From VYFG01 sp965203365 (lineage in GTDB: Bacteria; Pseudomonadota; Gammaproteobacteria; Arenicellales; Poriferihabitantaceae): a stretch of 64,000 nucleotides of DNA. This document shows positions 8,900-17,692 of this stretch, in pieces. How positions within the stretch are numbered: position 1 is the first letter of the stretch; each line of letters opens with the position of its first letter. Both the position numbers and the translations under genes were made by a program. The notes beneath the pieces were generated by a model. The model did no database searches and was not told the DNA's origin. It worked only from the letters and a program-made list of their open reading frames with translations. The stretch spans positions 2,666,001 to 2,730,000 of the forward strand of contig OZ241878.1 in NCBI GenBank assembly GCA_965203365.1. Reading direction: 5' to 3'.

Positions 8900-9222
8900 T
8901 TCTGGGTGACGGTTCTCATGCCAATCGGCATGGAATCAGAGGGATGTCAGGTATGGATGCTCGATAGGCGGGGATGGGGGGATTGTGTAGACCAAGCCGG
9001 TGGCGACTCCCACGACATCCTTTTTATGGAGAGGTTAAACAAAAAAGCCCTTGACTCTGCCCATCCATTCGTAAATTTGGGACCAGCGTACTGCCAAAGG
9101 CTCCGAACAGGGATGACTTGTAGCGCAAAGCCGGGGGTATTTCCCATCTGCCAAAGGGTACTGTCGCGGACAGGATGCGGGCTACGGTACTGCGTTTCAA
9201 TATAGGTCAGAACAACCACCCT
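8900..9222. other. intergenic stretch between IS30 fragment and Uma2 gene
   Basis: Nothing recognisable in any frame. It is less GC-rich than the neighbouring genes around 9030-9080, and the frames carry no conserved motif. Probably the truncated remainder of the insertion and its flanks. Confidence 0.4.
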
Positions 9223-9876
9223 TCAGGATTCGACCCCCTCGCCTTGGTCACCTGCATCCCGGCCAGCTTCGTCCCGACTCGGATCATCCGCTCCGCCGTC
9301 CGGCCACAGGTCGCCCAGGCTGAAGCCGACCGCATCAAAGGGCGGCAGGGAGACCTCGGCGTTGCCGCTCACCACATCCAGCAGCAACCAATGACCCTCC
9401 CGCAGCTCGAACGCTTCCAAGGTGCGAATCTCGGGGTCCACAAACCACAGCCAGCCCACCCCTTCCCGGGCATAGAGCGCCCCCTTGGGGCCAATGTCCA
9501 TGGCCCGGGTCGAAGGGGAGAGGATCTCGCCTGCCCAGTCCGGGGCCAGAGGGAACCAGGCCGTCTCGGGCAATGTCGGCATCCGCTCCCGGCGCCACCC
9601 GGCCAGGTCGGGGACCACAATGTCCTCGCCCAAGTGCAACTCGGGTTCGTCGAGAATCCACCATCCACCAGGGCCGCCCATACCACGATTGAATGGTGGG
9701 CCCAGGGAATCCCCGAGACTCGTACTGGCCCAGGCATGGGGCGACGCGGGCCTCGGGTTCATGTGCAGAACCCCCTCGATGACTTCGGCGACCCGATGGG
9801 GCGGAGCCTCCAGCACATCCTGGTAGGTCGCCCGACTGGGGGGGTCCGATACCCGGGCTGCGGATTGTCTGGCCAT
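9223..9876 (-). CDS. Uma2-family (DUF820) PD-(D/E)XK endonuclease-like protein
   Basis: A 217-residue Uma2 protein. The predicted nuclease core is visible: the early glutamate in YQDVLEAPPHRVAEVIEGVL, the second acidic motif EDIVVPDLAGWRRERMP, and WAGEILSPSTRAMDIGPKGA followed by YAREGVGWLWFVDPE, which gives the E-x-(S/T)P-ST...K arrangement of this superfamily. Uma2 proteins are numerous in cyanobacteria and accessory regions of other bacteria; their biological role is not settled. It is flanked by an IS30 fragment and a broken DUF4338 gene, so it lies in an accessory region. Confidence 0.85.
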   Translation of the reverse strand: MARQSAARVSDPPSRATYQDVLEAPPHRVAEVIEGVLHMNPRPASPHAWASTSLGDSLGPPFNRGMGGPGGWWILDEPELHLGEDIVVPDLAGWRRERMPTLPETAWFPLAPDWAGEILSPSTRAMDIGPKGALYAREGVGWLWFVDPEIRTLEAFELREGHWLLLDVVSGNAEVSLPPFDAVGFSLGDLWPDGGADDPSRDEAGRDAGDQGEGVES

Positions 9877-10153
9877 GAGCCGTCTCGATCTTCTGGTTAT
9901 ATGTCGGAGACTATCCTAACCGGTATGGTTGCCCGATGCCCCCCCCCGGCGGGATTGGCCTGTGGGTGGAACCAAAATACATCCGGGGGATTGCCCTGGT
10001 GAAGCGGATGAATATTCACTCATAGCTTGACAGTTAACCCAACACTCCACGGGGCGACTCGTCCATGATCGACGCCATGGGTGAGCGCGTTGAGGGGACG
10101 CCCGAGTCGATATTCCGGATTTCGGCATGCCTCCTCGTATTCGTCGGGCTCGT

Positions 10154-10620
10154 TCAGAAAGACAGTGGCCGCCGCAGGAACCGGGATTGCCGGATCGCCT
10201 GCTCCAGATAGTCCACCCGTGCCCGACCGGTCCCGCTAATGGCAACCGTCCGCACCGCCAGTTGCCGGCCCACCGCACCAAACCCGATGCCCCCCACGAT
10301 GCCATACCGGGCATGGCGAATCAACCAACTCAACTGCCTGCCCGGTGGCAACGGCTCCCCCGGCGAATGATGCCCCGCCAGGACCGCTGATGACTGGGGT
10401 TCATCACCCGCTCCAGCGTCACCTCCCCCAGCGCCGCCAGATCGGCATCCACCACCCCATCCGGACAGGGTGACGGTGACCCCGTCCCCAGACACCCGGC
10501 CAACTGCGGCCGGACCTTCGACGCCGAGGACCGGCACTACGACCCCATCCCTTTGCGCCAGCCACTGCGCTCGCACAAATCCCGGGCCAGCGCCATGCGG
10601 CAGCGATCCCCTCCGGTTCC
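10154..10620 (-). pseudogene. DUF4338 (DruA-like) protein, frameshifted fragment
   Basis: Reading the minus strand, MALARDLCERSGWRKGMGS, then DLAALGEVTLERVMNPSHQR and SWRGIIRRGS, and in a shifted frame LSWLIRHARYGIVGGIGFGA, QLAVRTVAISG, RARVDYLEQAIRQSRFL follow the order seen in DUF4338 proteins (leading helical domain, then a domain ending in the NSRFL region). At least two frame changes and a stop after the NSRFL-like motif break it. DUF4338 proteins are linked to transposon ends and, as DruA, to the Druantia anti-phage system. This copy cannot make a full protein. Confidence 0.6.
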
Positions 10621-11066
10621 AGCGCCTGCTACCACCACGCCGGGGTCAGTGCATCGCATGGGCGCAGCCCAATCGGCAACGGTCCGATCCTCCAGGATGA
10701 ATTCCCTGCAGTCCAGTTGTCCGATCGATCATTTGTCAAGTTATGTGCAAGTGACAGACCCGGGAACCCCCGGGTCCGACAGCCGCCGCTCCGCGACGCT
10801 TTATTCGCTCTTGTCTGGAAAGATCACCGACAGATCCTCCCCTTGTTCAGAGACCATACCCAGCCCGTCTGGGTACGACGATCACGCACCTGTTCGTCTG
10901 AGTGGACAACCGGCCGTATTCGTGTTGCGATCAGTTCAGCATGTGTCAGTCAACATGATGAAGCCCGACCTGCAGGCCGAGAGCAGACAGGAACCCAAAC
11001 CAGAATAGTATTCAGTTTGGCTCCTTGAAGAGTGCTGGACCCGGTGTGAAAGTGGGGATGTCTGCC
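10621..11066. other. intergenic stretch with one perfect hairpin
   Basis: No gene was recognised. A perfect 8-bp inverted repeat (GACCCGGG, loop AACC, CCCGGGTC) lies at 10757-10776, without a following T-run, so it is not a classical terminator. The stretch follows the end of the minus-strand DUF488 operon (stop at 11067) and may contain its transcript end. Confidence 0.4.
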
Positions 11067-11504
11067 CTATCCAAGGTGGGTGATTTCGATGCGGCCCCAA
11101 TGGTCTGCCAAATACTCCACGACCAATCGGCGGTGGCAATGATGGGGCTTGTCCTCGCTGCACAGCAGGCATCCATCCGCGACGACTTCCTCGGGAATCG
11201 TTCTCTCGATTTGACGTCGGCGCATCAACTCAAGGAACCGCGTCTCATAGGTTCCCCAGTCGCCACCGTGTTTCTTGTAGTCGTCCATCATCTCCTTTGT
11301 GGGGGCCAGTTCGGGCAGGTGGACGTATTCCATGCCGCAGATCTCGGCCAGAAAGAATGCGAGATCATCACGCTTGGCGAAACCGGCGAGCTGGGAGATG
11401 TTATTGAGGCGAACATCCACCACGCGCTTTGTGCCGGACTCGCGCAACAGACCAAAGAATCGGTCTGCCGATTTCTTGGTAAAACCGATCGTGTACACCT
11501 TCAT
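11067..11504 (-). CDS. DUF488 family protein, short form
   Basis: A 145-residue DUF488 protein: MKVYTIGFTKKSADRFFGLL, VVDVRLNNISQLAGFAKRDD, FFLAEICGMEYVHLPELAPT, and the family's closing motif CLLCSEDKPHHCHRRLVVEYL, with two cysteines and a CHR. Function of the family is unknown; the Cys/His residues could hold a metal or form an active site (inference). It overlaps the preceding DUF488 gene by 4 bp (ATG at 11504 inside the upstream stop) and is the last gene of a four-gene operon. It is clearly diverged from that neighbour. Confidence 0.85.
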   Translation of the reverse strand: MKVYTIGFTKKSADRFFGLLRESGTKRVVDVRLNNISQLAGFAKRDDLAFFLAEICGMEYVHLPELAPTKEMMDDYKKHGGDWGTYETRFLELMRRRQIERTIPEEVVADGCLLCSEDKPHHCHRRLVVEYLADHWGRIEITHLG

Positions 11505-12124
11505 GGGGATTTTTCCACAATCCGGACAGTGGGTTCATGGTCCACGTATGCGACGCGTTCCGACTGTCGGGTGACGGCCATGGAGATCAGTTCCTCGCGC
11601 GTAGAGTGGAGATCCTCACGGTGAATCCTCTGCAAGTCGAGCAGGCGGTCCATGGCGTCGTCGTGCGGTTCCATTCGGCCATCCGCATGAATATGGGCAA
11701 CGTCGACCCCCTGCTCTTCCAAGGCTTGGGATACGAGGAGCGTCCGGTGGCAGTCGAGTGGCTCCTTTTCCGCACACATCAGCGCGATTCGGTATTTGGC
11801 GGCACCGCGAACCACCCGGTCCAGACCGTCCTTGAACGGGTTGGTCCTTGCGACCCGGTCATAACGGATTCGTCCGTCTTCGTAGCAGGACGGATCGTCC
11901 GACCGACCTCCGAGCGAATTGCCAAGATACACATATTGGATGCCTTTCACGTTCAAGGCTTCCGCCAGGCACTCACGATTGAATTGAGGATTGAATCGGC
12001 TGTATGGCTTGGAGCGGACATCGGCGACGGCGGTGACGTCGTGCATCTGCAACAAGTTAACGAATGCCTGCAGCGCATGTGTCGAATGTCCGATGGTCAA
12101 CACGTTGTGACTGACTGCGTTCAT
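11501..12124 (-). CDS. DUF488 family protein, long form
   Basis: A 207-residue DUF488 protein with the classical start LTIGHSTHALQAFVNLL, the strand VTAVADVRSKPYSRFNPQFN, GIQYVYLGNSLGGR, and the conserved ALMCAEKEPLDCHRTLLVSQ. The C-terminal 60 residues (HIHADGRMEPHDDAMDRLLD onward) are an extension the shorter partner lacks. Its ATG overlaps the stop of the dual-OB gene by 4 bp and its own stop overlaps the next DUF488 gene by 4 bp, so the three products are likely made together. No biochemical role is known; a role in accessory or defence functions is inference from context. Confidence 0.87.
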   Translation of the reverse strand: MNAVSHNVLTIGHSTHALQAFVNLLQMHDVTAVADVRSKPYSRFNPQFNRECLAEALNVKGIQYVYLGNSLGGRSDDPSCYEDGRIRYDRVARTNPFKDGLDRVVRGAAKYRIALMCAEKEPLDCHRTLLVSQALEEQGVDVAHIHADGRMEPHDDAMDRLLDLQRIHREDLHSTREELISMAVTRQSERVAYVDHEPTVRIVEKSP

Positions 12125-12816
12125 CGGGACGGTCTACGTGGTTCTTCAATGATGGATGCGATGAGTTTATAGACGGCGTCGCCGAACGGTTCTCCCAAGC
12201 TCACGGTGAGAAAGCACTCGCCAATGGAATAGGTTCCATCCAGTTTCGCCAGATATTGCCGCTCATAGAAAGGGTCGGTGACCCAGAGGCAGTACCTGGT
12301 TCCCGCATGCAGAAAGCGTCCCTGGACACGTCGCTTTGCGTTGCCGAAGGCTTCCCCGGGTTTAAACACCGAGAGTTGGAGGGCGTCGACAAGAACCAAC
12401 CTCAAGGAGTCGTTGAGAGAATGCGCCACTTCCAAGGGAATTTTGTCGTTTTGCCCATGGTACGTACTGTGGCCATCCAGCCAAAGTGGACCGACCTGAT
12501 CCTTAAGTAGTGGCAAGTCGAATGATGAAAGCCGACCCACCTTCTCCCAGTAGTAATCCGGGTCGAGCAGCCAGTTCTCGGACTGAAATTTCCATGGTTG
12601 TCGCTCTACCACCGGAATATCGATGACATCAAGGGCTCGCGGGTCACTACCATCTTCGTACTGGCGTTCGTACTCCGATACCTCGTGATGCTCCCGATTG
12701 CTGACCGGTCGAACCCAATATCCGACCCGACCATCATTCCACTCCCGGCCAGCAATACACCGCCCATGCAGCTTACGGGAATTCGCAAGACAGACGATGC
12801 GCTTTATATCCGGCAT
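12121..12816 (-). CDS. dual-OB-domain-like protein associated with DUF488
   Basis: A 231-residue protein starting MPDIKRIVCLANSRKLHGRC, then IAGREW and GYWVRPVSNREHHEVSEYER. WKFQSENWLLDPDYYWEKVG, PLWLDGHSTYHG and GRFLHAGTRYCLWVTDP are recognisable blocks of proteins described as dual OB-containing and often encoded beside DUF488 genes. OB folds usually bind nucleic acid or oligonucleotides; that is a suggestion, not shown here. It sits 15 bp after the AlbA_2 ATPase gene and overlaps the following DUF488 gene by 4 bp. The assignment rests on memory of the family; the operon position is certain. Confidence 0.7.
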   Translation of the reverse strand: MPDIKRIVCLANSRKLHGRCIAGREWNDGRVGYWVRPVSNREHHEVSEYERQYEDGSDPRALDVIDIPVVERQPWKFQSENWLLDPDYYWEKVGRLSSFDLPLLKDQVGPLWLDGHSTYHGQNDKIPLEVAHSLNDSLRLVLVDALQLSVFKPGEAFGNAKRRVQGRFLHAGTRYCLWVTDPFYERQYLAKLDGTYSIGECFLTVSLGEPFGDAVYKLIASIIEEPRRPSR

Positions 12817-12831
12817 TGAACTATCGCGTTT

Positions 12832-14082
12832 TCATGTTGCCGGCAGTGTTGTTTTCGCTGCCGGGATGATGAGCCGCAATTCGCTCTCGTTGATCAGGGC
12901 GTATTCGGGCAGGTGACCGGAAAGCTTCTCGCATTCGTTCCGGATGATGGGTACTCCATCCCCGCGACGGTCCATCATATATCTGCGTCCGATATTTGCC
13001 GGGGCTCGGCATTGTGCCAACAGAGACACAAGGATCTCATTCCGGCTGGATTGCAGAAGATGCATCGAGTCCGGGGTGAGCGTATTGGGAAGTGCTCCCG
13101 GCACGTGAAGCTCGATTCGGTCATCGAACAGATGCAGTCGTATGCGCTCGCCGGCTAATGAGTAGTCCCGATGTGCGACCGCATTCACCAGCGCTTCGAA
13201 GACGGCTCGTTCGCTGAACTGCGGATATTCCATCCGCGCCGTTGATTTGGTCGCTCGCACCAGCATGTTACGTTTCATGAAATGCAATGCTTCCACTACC
13301 TGTTCATCGAGTGGTCCGCCGATATCGCGTGCATCCGTCTGATAGTCGATGTCGGTGCGCTCTCCAGCGTAGCTGACCGCTTGTATATACGCATGAGGCA
13401 GCCATCTTTGAGGCTCCCGTGTACACAAGAGCCCTCCGGCTAGCGTAAGTCGTGAGACACCCTGATCGTCCTTTGCGATCACATGGAGCTTGCGTAACCA
13501 CTCTGTGGTGATGTCTTCATCTAAGCCTTCTGTCCGCAGGAAGCGACGCGTCAACGTGTAATCCAGATGGCTGGGATCCGTGCGGGACACTACCGACTCA
13601 TCAAAGCGAATGACTCGGCTTTGGCTGCGTTGTTCGAACTGGCGTGCCAAATACTCTGGTGTCATTTCACGCTTCGAACTACCCAGACGGCGAAAGTATC
13701 CCCCCGGACTTCGATGCACGAAAAGGCTACGGGAAATGGCGATGCGAATGACCGGCACCGCACTGCCGGACTGGTCCTGTAGGGTCAGCTTGTAGATATC
13801 GGCATCCAGTGGGGGGTTGACGGAATCGTTGCAAATCTCACGAACCCAGCCTTCCACGGCATCAAGGCTTTCGAGCGGTATGCCCGTCACCTCCCGTGTT
13901 TGGTCATCCACCCCGAGGATAACCGTGCCGCCTTTGGTGTTGGCGAAGGCCGCCAGTTCATCGGCGAATTCGTTGCGGTTCGGATTCTTGACCCGCCTTC
14001 CGGCCATGACGACACGTTTGAGTTCCAAGGTCGAGTCCTCGCCGAGACCAAGACGCTCGACCAAGTCTTCGAATCGGTTCAT
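12832..14082 (-). CDS. AlbA_2/Schlafen-type ATP-binding protein
   Basis: A 416-residue protein of the 'RNA-binding/ATP-binding domain' type. The N-terminal AlbA_2 (Schlafen-like) domain shows ESTLELK-like GEDSTLELKRVV, EFADELAAFANTKGGTVILG and VDDQTREVTGI near residues 12-70. The second half carries the HATPase_c_4-type block FSERAVFEALVNAVAHRDYS, then IRLHLFDDRIELHVPGALPN and RNEILVSLLAQCRAPANIG. Such proteins are common in accessory and defence regions and are often annotated as transcriptional regulators. As the first gene of the four-gene operon it could sense a signal or nucleic acid; this is inference. A TA-richer stretch lies upstream (14083-14160). Confidence 0.85.
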   Translation of the reverse strand: MNRFEDLVERLGLGEDSTLELKRVVMAGRRVKNPNRNEFADELAAFANTKGGTVILGVDDQTREVTGIPLESLDAVEGWVREICNDSVNPPLDADIYKLTLQDQSGSAVPVIRIAISRSLFVHRSPGGYFRRLGSSKREMTPEYLARQFEQRSQSRVIRFDESVVSRTDPSHLDYTLTRRFLRTEGLDEDITTEWLRKLHVIAKDDQGVSRLTLAGGLLCTREPQRWLPHAYIQAVSYAGERTDIDYQTDARDIGGPLDEQVVEALHFMKRNMLVRATKSTARMEYPQFSERAVFEALVNAVAHRDYSLAGERIRLHLFDDRIELHVPGALPNTLTPDSMHLLQSSRNEILVSLLAQCRAPANIGRRYMMDRRGDGVPIIRNECEKLSGHLPEYALINESELRLIIPAAKTTLPAT

Positions 14083-14378
14083 GTTCTCTGCCTTCGATTA
14101 AACATGTCATGCGTTTTGGCTTGCAACCCCCTGCCGACTCCCTACGGTATTTTACCACAAGGCATCTGATGGGAGGTCTGGGGCATCGCTTGACTCATGT
14201 TGAGGCGGAACAGGAGTAGCGGCCCGATACAACCGGACCGACGATTAGGCGCTATGGCCAGATAAAGATCTCGCTCCGCACCAGATGTTCATGGTGATTT
14301 TGTCTGCTGGTCCCGGAGAACGTTAGCCATGGAAGTCGTTTCGAGTCTCATTGGCCGGCGAATGATCCGTCATCGGCT

Positions 14379-14590
14379 ATGGCCATGCCCTGTTTGGCAT
14401 TCAGAGATGACCCGTGGGAAGGAATCGAGCCCGGGATGTCCGGTCAGCCCGGCGATGTCGGCGGGACCGGCTGGGACAATCGACTCTGGATGGAGGTCGT
14501 GCGGGGGATTGGCCGGGCCGGCTCTCCCGGGCGCGACCGGCCGAAAGACTTGGAACACGGGCGCCCGGCACGTCCCCGATGGTGGAAGAC
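14379..14590 (+). pseudogene. IS5-family (IS1031/IS427-like) transposase, N-terminal fragment
   Basis: The frame reads FRDDPWEGIEPGMSGQPGDV followed by GGTGWDNRLWMEVVRGIGRA and GSPGRDRPKDLEHG. This follows the standard IS5-type N-terminus (LTDxQWERIEPLLPGKPGDxGxTGxDNRLFxEAVLWIxRTGxPWRDLPxxFG) residue by residue, with many substitutions. The catalytic part is missing and the frame degenerates after about 70 codons. It fills most of the gap between the AlbA_2 operon and the polyamine-type transporter. Confidence 0.75.
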
Positions 14591-14759
14591 GGGTCAATCC
14601 ATATGCGTATCTGATACGGTTTTACGAAGGGGGCAACGGAACCGAGGTCGCTGCTACCCAGCAGCGCAAAGGATAAAGGGTAGTTGATCGCCACCGAGGA
14701 AGGTCGCCGGATGGGTGAGGCAGCTACATCCGCAGCATGTATCCATGGTTTGGCCGGAT

Positions 14760-15845
14760 TCAGTTGGTCAGCACCAGGGTGTCCGACAGTCGCCATCCGA
14801 CCCAGACGCTATCCCCGGTACGGAAAGGGTCCATATCGCGGCGATGGTTCGGGACGGTACTGGAAACTTGGAGACCCGCTCGGGTTTCGATAAAGACATG
14901 GCTTTCGCTGCCATGGTAGGCGACATTGGTGATCCGACCGTCGACACTGTAGAGTTCTCCCTCGGGTCGTTCACGGAACAAATGGGTTTTTTCCGGACGG
15001 ATGGCGATGCTGTCCACGGCATCAGCGGGCTGCGGCCAGGGAATGCGGACCTGTCCCAGGTTGGGAACCTCCACCGTGACCTGCCCGTTCCCGGTCGTGC
15101 TGGACTCTACCTCGAAAACATTCATCTTGCCGATGAACTCGGCGACGAAACGCGTGCGCGGGGATTCATACAGTTCTTGTGGGGTGGCCACCTGTTCAAT
15201 CCGGCCCGCCCGGATCACCGCGATGCGGTCCGCCATGGACAGCGCCTCGTCTTGGTCGTGGGTCACGATGACAAACGTGATGCCGACGGAATGTTGCAGT
15301 TTGACCAGTTCGACCTGCATGGTTTCGCGCAACTTGGCATCCAGGGCCGACAGAGGTTCGTCGAGCAGCAACACCTTGGGTTTTTTGACCAGGGCCCGGG
15401 CCAGCGCGACCCGCTGCTTTTGTCCACCGGACAACTGGTCGGGCATCCGGCTGCGATAGGCTTCCAGTTGCACCCGACCAAGCGCGGTCATCACGTCGAT
15501 TTCAATCTGGGCTTTCGGAGTGCCCGTCACCTTGAGGCCATAGGCGACATTGTCATAGACCGTCATGTGGGGAAACACGGCGTAGGATTGGAACACCATA
15601 TTCACGGGGCGGCGGTTGGGCTGGATTCCCGCCATGTCTTCCCCGTCGATGAGACACTGCCCCGAAGTGGGCACCTCAAGGCCAGCGAGCATCCGGAGCA
15701 AAGTGGTCTTGCCACAGCCTGACGGGCCGAGCAGGGCAAAGAACTCGCCCGCGTGAATGGAAAGATCGTTGTTGTCCACCGCGACGATAGGACCGAATCG
15801 CTTGGTGATGGAGCGGATTTCGATGATCGGAGTGGGTTCGGTCAT
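14760..15845 (-). CDS. potA: polyamine-type ABC transporter, ATP-binding protein
   Basis: The 361-residue ATPase that powers import by the membrane pair encoded just upstream. Walker A is GPSGCGKTT, the Q-loop lies in NMVFQSYAVFPHMT, the signature is LSGGQKQRVALARAL, Walker B is VLLLDEPLSALD and the H-loop is VIVTHDQDEA; a C-terminal TOBE/OB domain follows (VAEFIGKMNVFEVE onward). ATG 15845 (MTEPTPIIEIRSITKRFG) is the natural start; the frame is open for 97 more codons upstream but overlaps the permease gene. It is the last gene of the SBP-permease-permease-ATPase operon. Confidence 0.9.
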   Translation of the reverse strand: MTEPTPIIEIRSITKRFGPIVAVDNNDLSIHAGEFFALLGPSGCGKTTLLRMLAGLEVPTSGQCLIDGEDMAGIQPNRRPVNMVFQSYAVFPHMTVYDNVAYGLKVTGTPKAQIEIDVMTALGRVQLEAYRSRMPDQLSGGQKQRVALARALVKKPKVLLLDEPLSALDAKLRETMQVELVKLQHSVGITFVIVTHDQDEALSMADRIAVIRAGRIEQVATPQELYESPRTRFVAEFIGKMNVFEVESSTTGNGQVTVEVPNLGQVRIPWPQPADAVDSIAIRPEKTHLFRERPEGELYSVDGRITNVAYHGSESHVFIETRAGLQVSSTVPNHRRDMDPFRTGDSVWVGWRLSDTLVLTN

Positions 15846-15856
15846 AGGGAGCTTTG

Positions 15857-16693
15857 TTATGCAACCGGTTTTTGGCCACTGCGGTTCTGCAGCCACAGCG
15901 CGATGGTGGTGAGACACAAGGTGATGGCAATCAGCACGGTGGAGGCGGCGTTGACTTCCGGGGTCACCGAAAACCGCACCATGGAATAGATCTTGACTGG
16001 AAAGGTCACCGTTTCCGGTCCGGACGTAAAGAAAGTGATCACGAAGTCGTCCAACGACAGGGTGAATGCCAACAGGGCACCGGCGATGAGTCCGGGTTTC
16101 ATGTACGGTACCATGATGTCCCGGCATACCTGCCATTCGCTGGCCCCAAGGTCTCGTGCGGCTTCTTCCAGCTCACGATTGAAATGGGTCAGCCGTGCCC
16201 GCACGATCATGGCGACGAAAGGGAAGCTGAAGGAAATATGGGCGACCGTGATGGCACTGAGGTTGAGGGGCCAGGGCAGTCCGGTGGGCCAGCCGACCCG
16301 CTGAAAGAACGCCATCATGGCCACGCCCATGCAGATCTCGGGGATGACGATCGGCAACGCCGTGGCGGCTTCGAACGGAGCCTTGCCCGGGAACCGAAAA
16401 CGCCAGAGCATGAGGGCCACCATGGCTCCCAGCAGGGTACTGATCAAGGTGCTGAGAAAGGCGATGGTCAGCGAATTGACAAACGCCTCAATCAGGCTGT
16501 CATTGTTCCAGGCCTTTTCATAATACTTGGTGGTGAAGCCGCGCCAGACGATATTGCGGCGGCTGTCGTTGAAGCTGAACACCACCAGGATCACGATCGG
16601 GGCATACAGGAACAAGAATGACAGAGCCATGGTAGCCTGCATCCACCGTCGGCGGCCGTATTCGAGCGGACCAGGTGCCGGACGTGACCGCAT
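15857..16693 (-). CDS. potC: polyamine-type ABC transporter, permease (PotC/PotI-like)
   Basis: A 278-residue inner-membrane permease with six predicted helices, beginning around TMALSFLFLYAPIVILVVFS. The EAA loop that contacts the ATPase is visible as LEEAARDLGASEWQVCRDIM, and the segment FTLSLDDFVITFFTSGPE is typical of PotC/PotI proteins. It starts within the stop of the preceding permease gene (TGATG overlap at 16693) and lies 11 bp before the ATPase gene. Confidence 0.9.
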   Translation of the reverse strand: MRSRPAPGPLEYGRRRWMQATMALSFLFLYAPIVILVVFSFNDSRRNIVWRGFTTKYYEKAWNNDSLIEAFVNSLTIAFLSTLISTLLGAMVALMLWRFRFPGKAPFEAATALPIVIPEICMGVAMMAFFQRVGWPTGLPWPLNLSAITVAHISFSFPFVAMIVRARLTHFNRELEEAARDLGASEWQVCRDIMVPYMKPGLIAGALLAFTLSLDDFVITFFTSGPETVTFPVKIYSMVRFSVTPEVNAASTVLIAITLCLTTIALWLQNRSGQKPVA

Positions 16694-17613
16694 CAGATAT
16701 CGGCGGTCCCGCCCCGCCGCTTCGCCATTAGGGCGCGGACCGCCAAGGCAAAGAAGGTGATGTACATCAGCACGAAGGACAAGGCGGCCCCGAAAGGCCA
16801 GTCGTTGGCTGACTTGAACTGACGCTCAATGACATTGGCGATCATCTGGCTGTCGGTTCCTCCTAGCAGATCCGGCGTCAGGAAAGAGCCCAGCGCTGGA
16901 ATGAACGTGATGATGATACCCGAGACAATACCCGGCAGGGCCAGAGGCACCATGATGAAAAACAGGGTCTGGAACTGGGAAGCCCCGAGATCCAGACTGG
17001 CCTCCAGATAGGAGCGGTCCATGCGGTCGAGAGCGGCGTACAGTGGCAACACCATGAATGGAAGATGGACATAGACCAGACCGAAGACCACGGCAAAGTT
17101 GTTATACAGAAAGGGGAGGGGAACGAAACGTTCGCCCAGCACGGCGGTGGCATCCAGGCCAAGAAAGCGGAGGGTGGCAGAAGACCAGTCCCAGAGAAAC
17201 TCAAGGCCATGGTTCAGATACCCCTTGGTACGCAGGACGGCGATCAGTGCATAGGTTCGGATCAGCAGGTTGGTCCAAAACGGCAGGATCACGAGCAGCA
17301 ACAGCACGGGCCGCCACTGCTCGCGGGCGAAGGTGATCGTGATGGCAATCGGAAAGGCCACCGCCAGGCAGATCAGCGTGGTCAGGCCGGCAAACCAGAA
17401 GGATTTGAGGAATATCTGAATGTAGAGCGGGTCGGCGGCCCGGAAGTAGTTCGCCAAGGTCCAACTGAGGTGAATGTCCACCAGACCCTGCTTCTCACCG
17501 ACACTGAACAGCCAGACCAGGCCCAGCGGGGCCATGAAGAAAAACAGCAGCCAGCAGGCGGGTGGCAGCCCCAGCAGCCAGAAAACCAGGGGATGGCGGC
17601 GCCAGTGATCCAT
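16693..17613 (-). CDS. potB: polyamine-type ABC transporter, permease (PotB/PotH-like)
   Basis: A 306-residue inner-membrane permease. The N-terminus WRRHPLVFWLLGLPPACWLL opens the first membrane helix; the large periplasmic loop with TLANYFRAADPLYIQIFLKS and the EAA loop SYLEASLDLGASQFQTLFFI are typical of PotB/PotH. The segment GSFLTPDLLGGTDSQMIANV near the C-terminus is strongly characteristic of the family. It lies 79 bp downstream of the binding-protein gene and overlaps the next permease gene by one base. Confidence 0.9.
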   Translation of the reverse strand: MDHWRRHPLVFWLLGLPPACWLLFFFMAPLGLVWLFSVGEKQGLVDIHLSWTLANYFRAADPLYIQIFLKSFWFAGLTTLICLAVAFPIAITITFAREQWRPVLLLLVILPFWTNLLIRTYALIAVLRTKGYLNHGLEFLWDWSSATLRFLGLDATAVLGERFVPLPFLYNNFAVVFGLVYVHLPFMVLPLYAALDRMDRSYLEASLDLGASQFQTLFFIMVPLALPGIVSGIIITFIPALGSFLTPDLLGGTDSQMIANVIERQFKSANDWPFGAALSFVLMYITFFALAVRALMAKRRGGTADI

Positions 17614-17692
17614 CCGTAATCAGACCGGCCCAGACGGGACAGGCAGGCCAGGCATGAGCCCAACCCGCCAGTCCGCCCGAGGGTCAGCCGGG

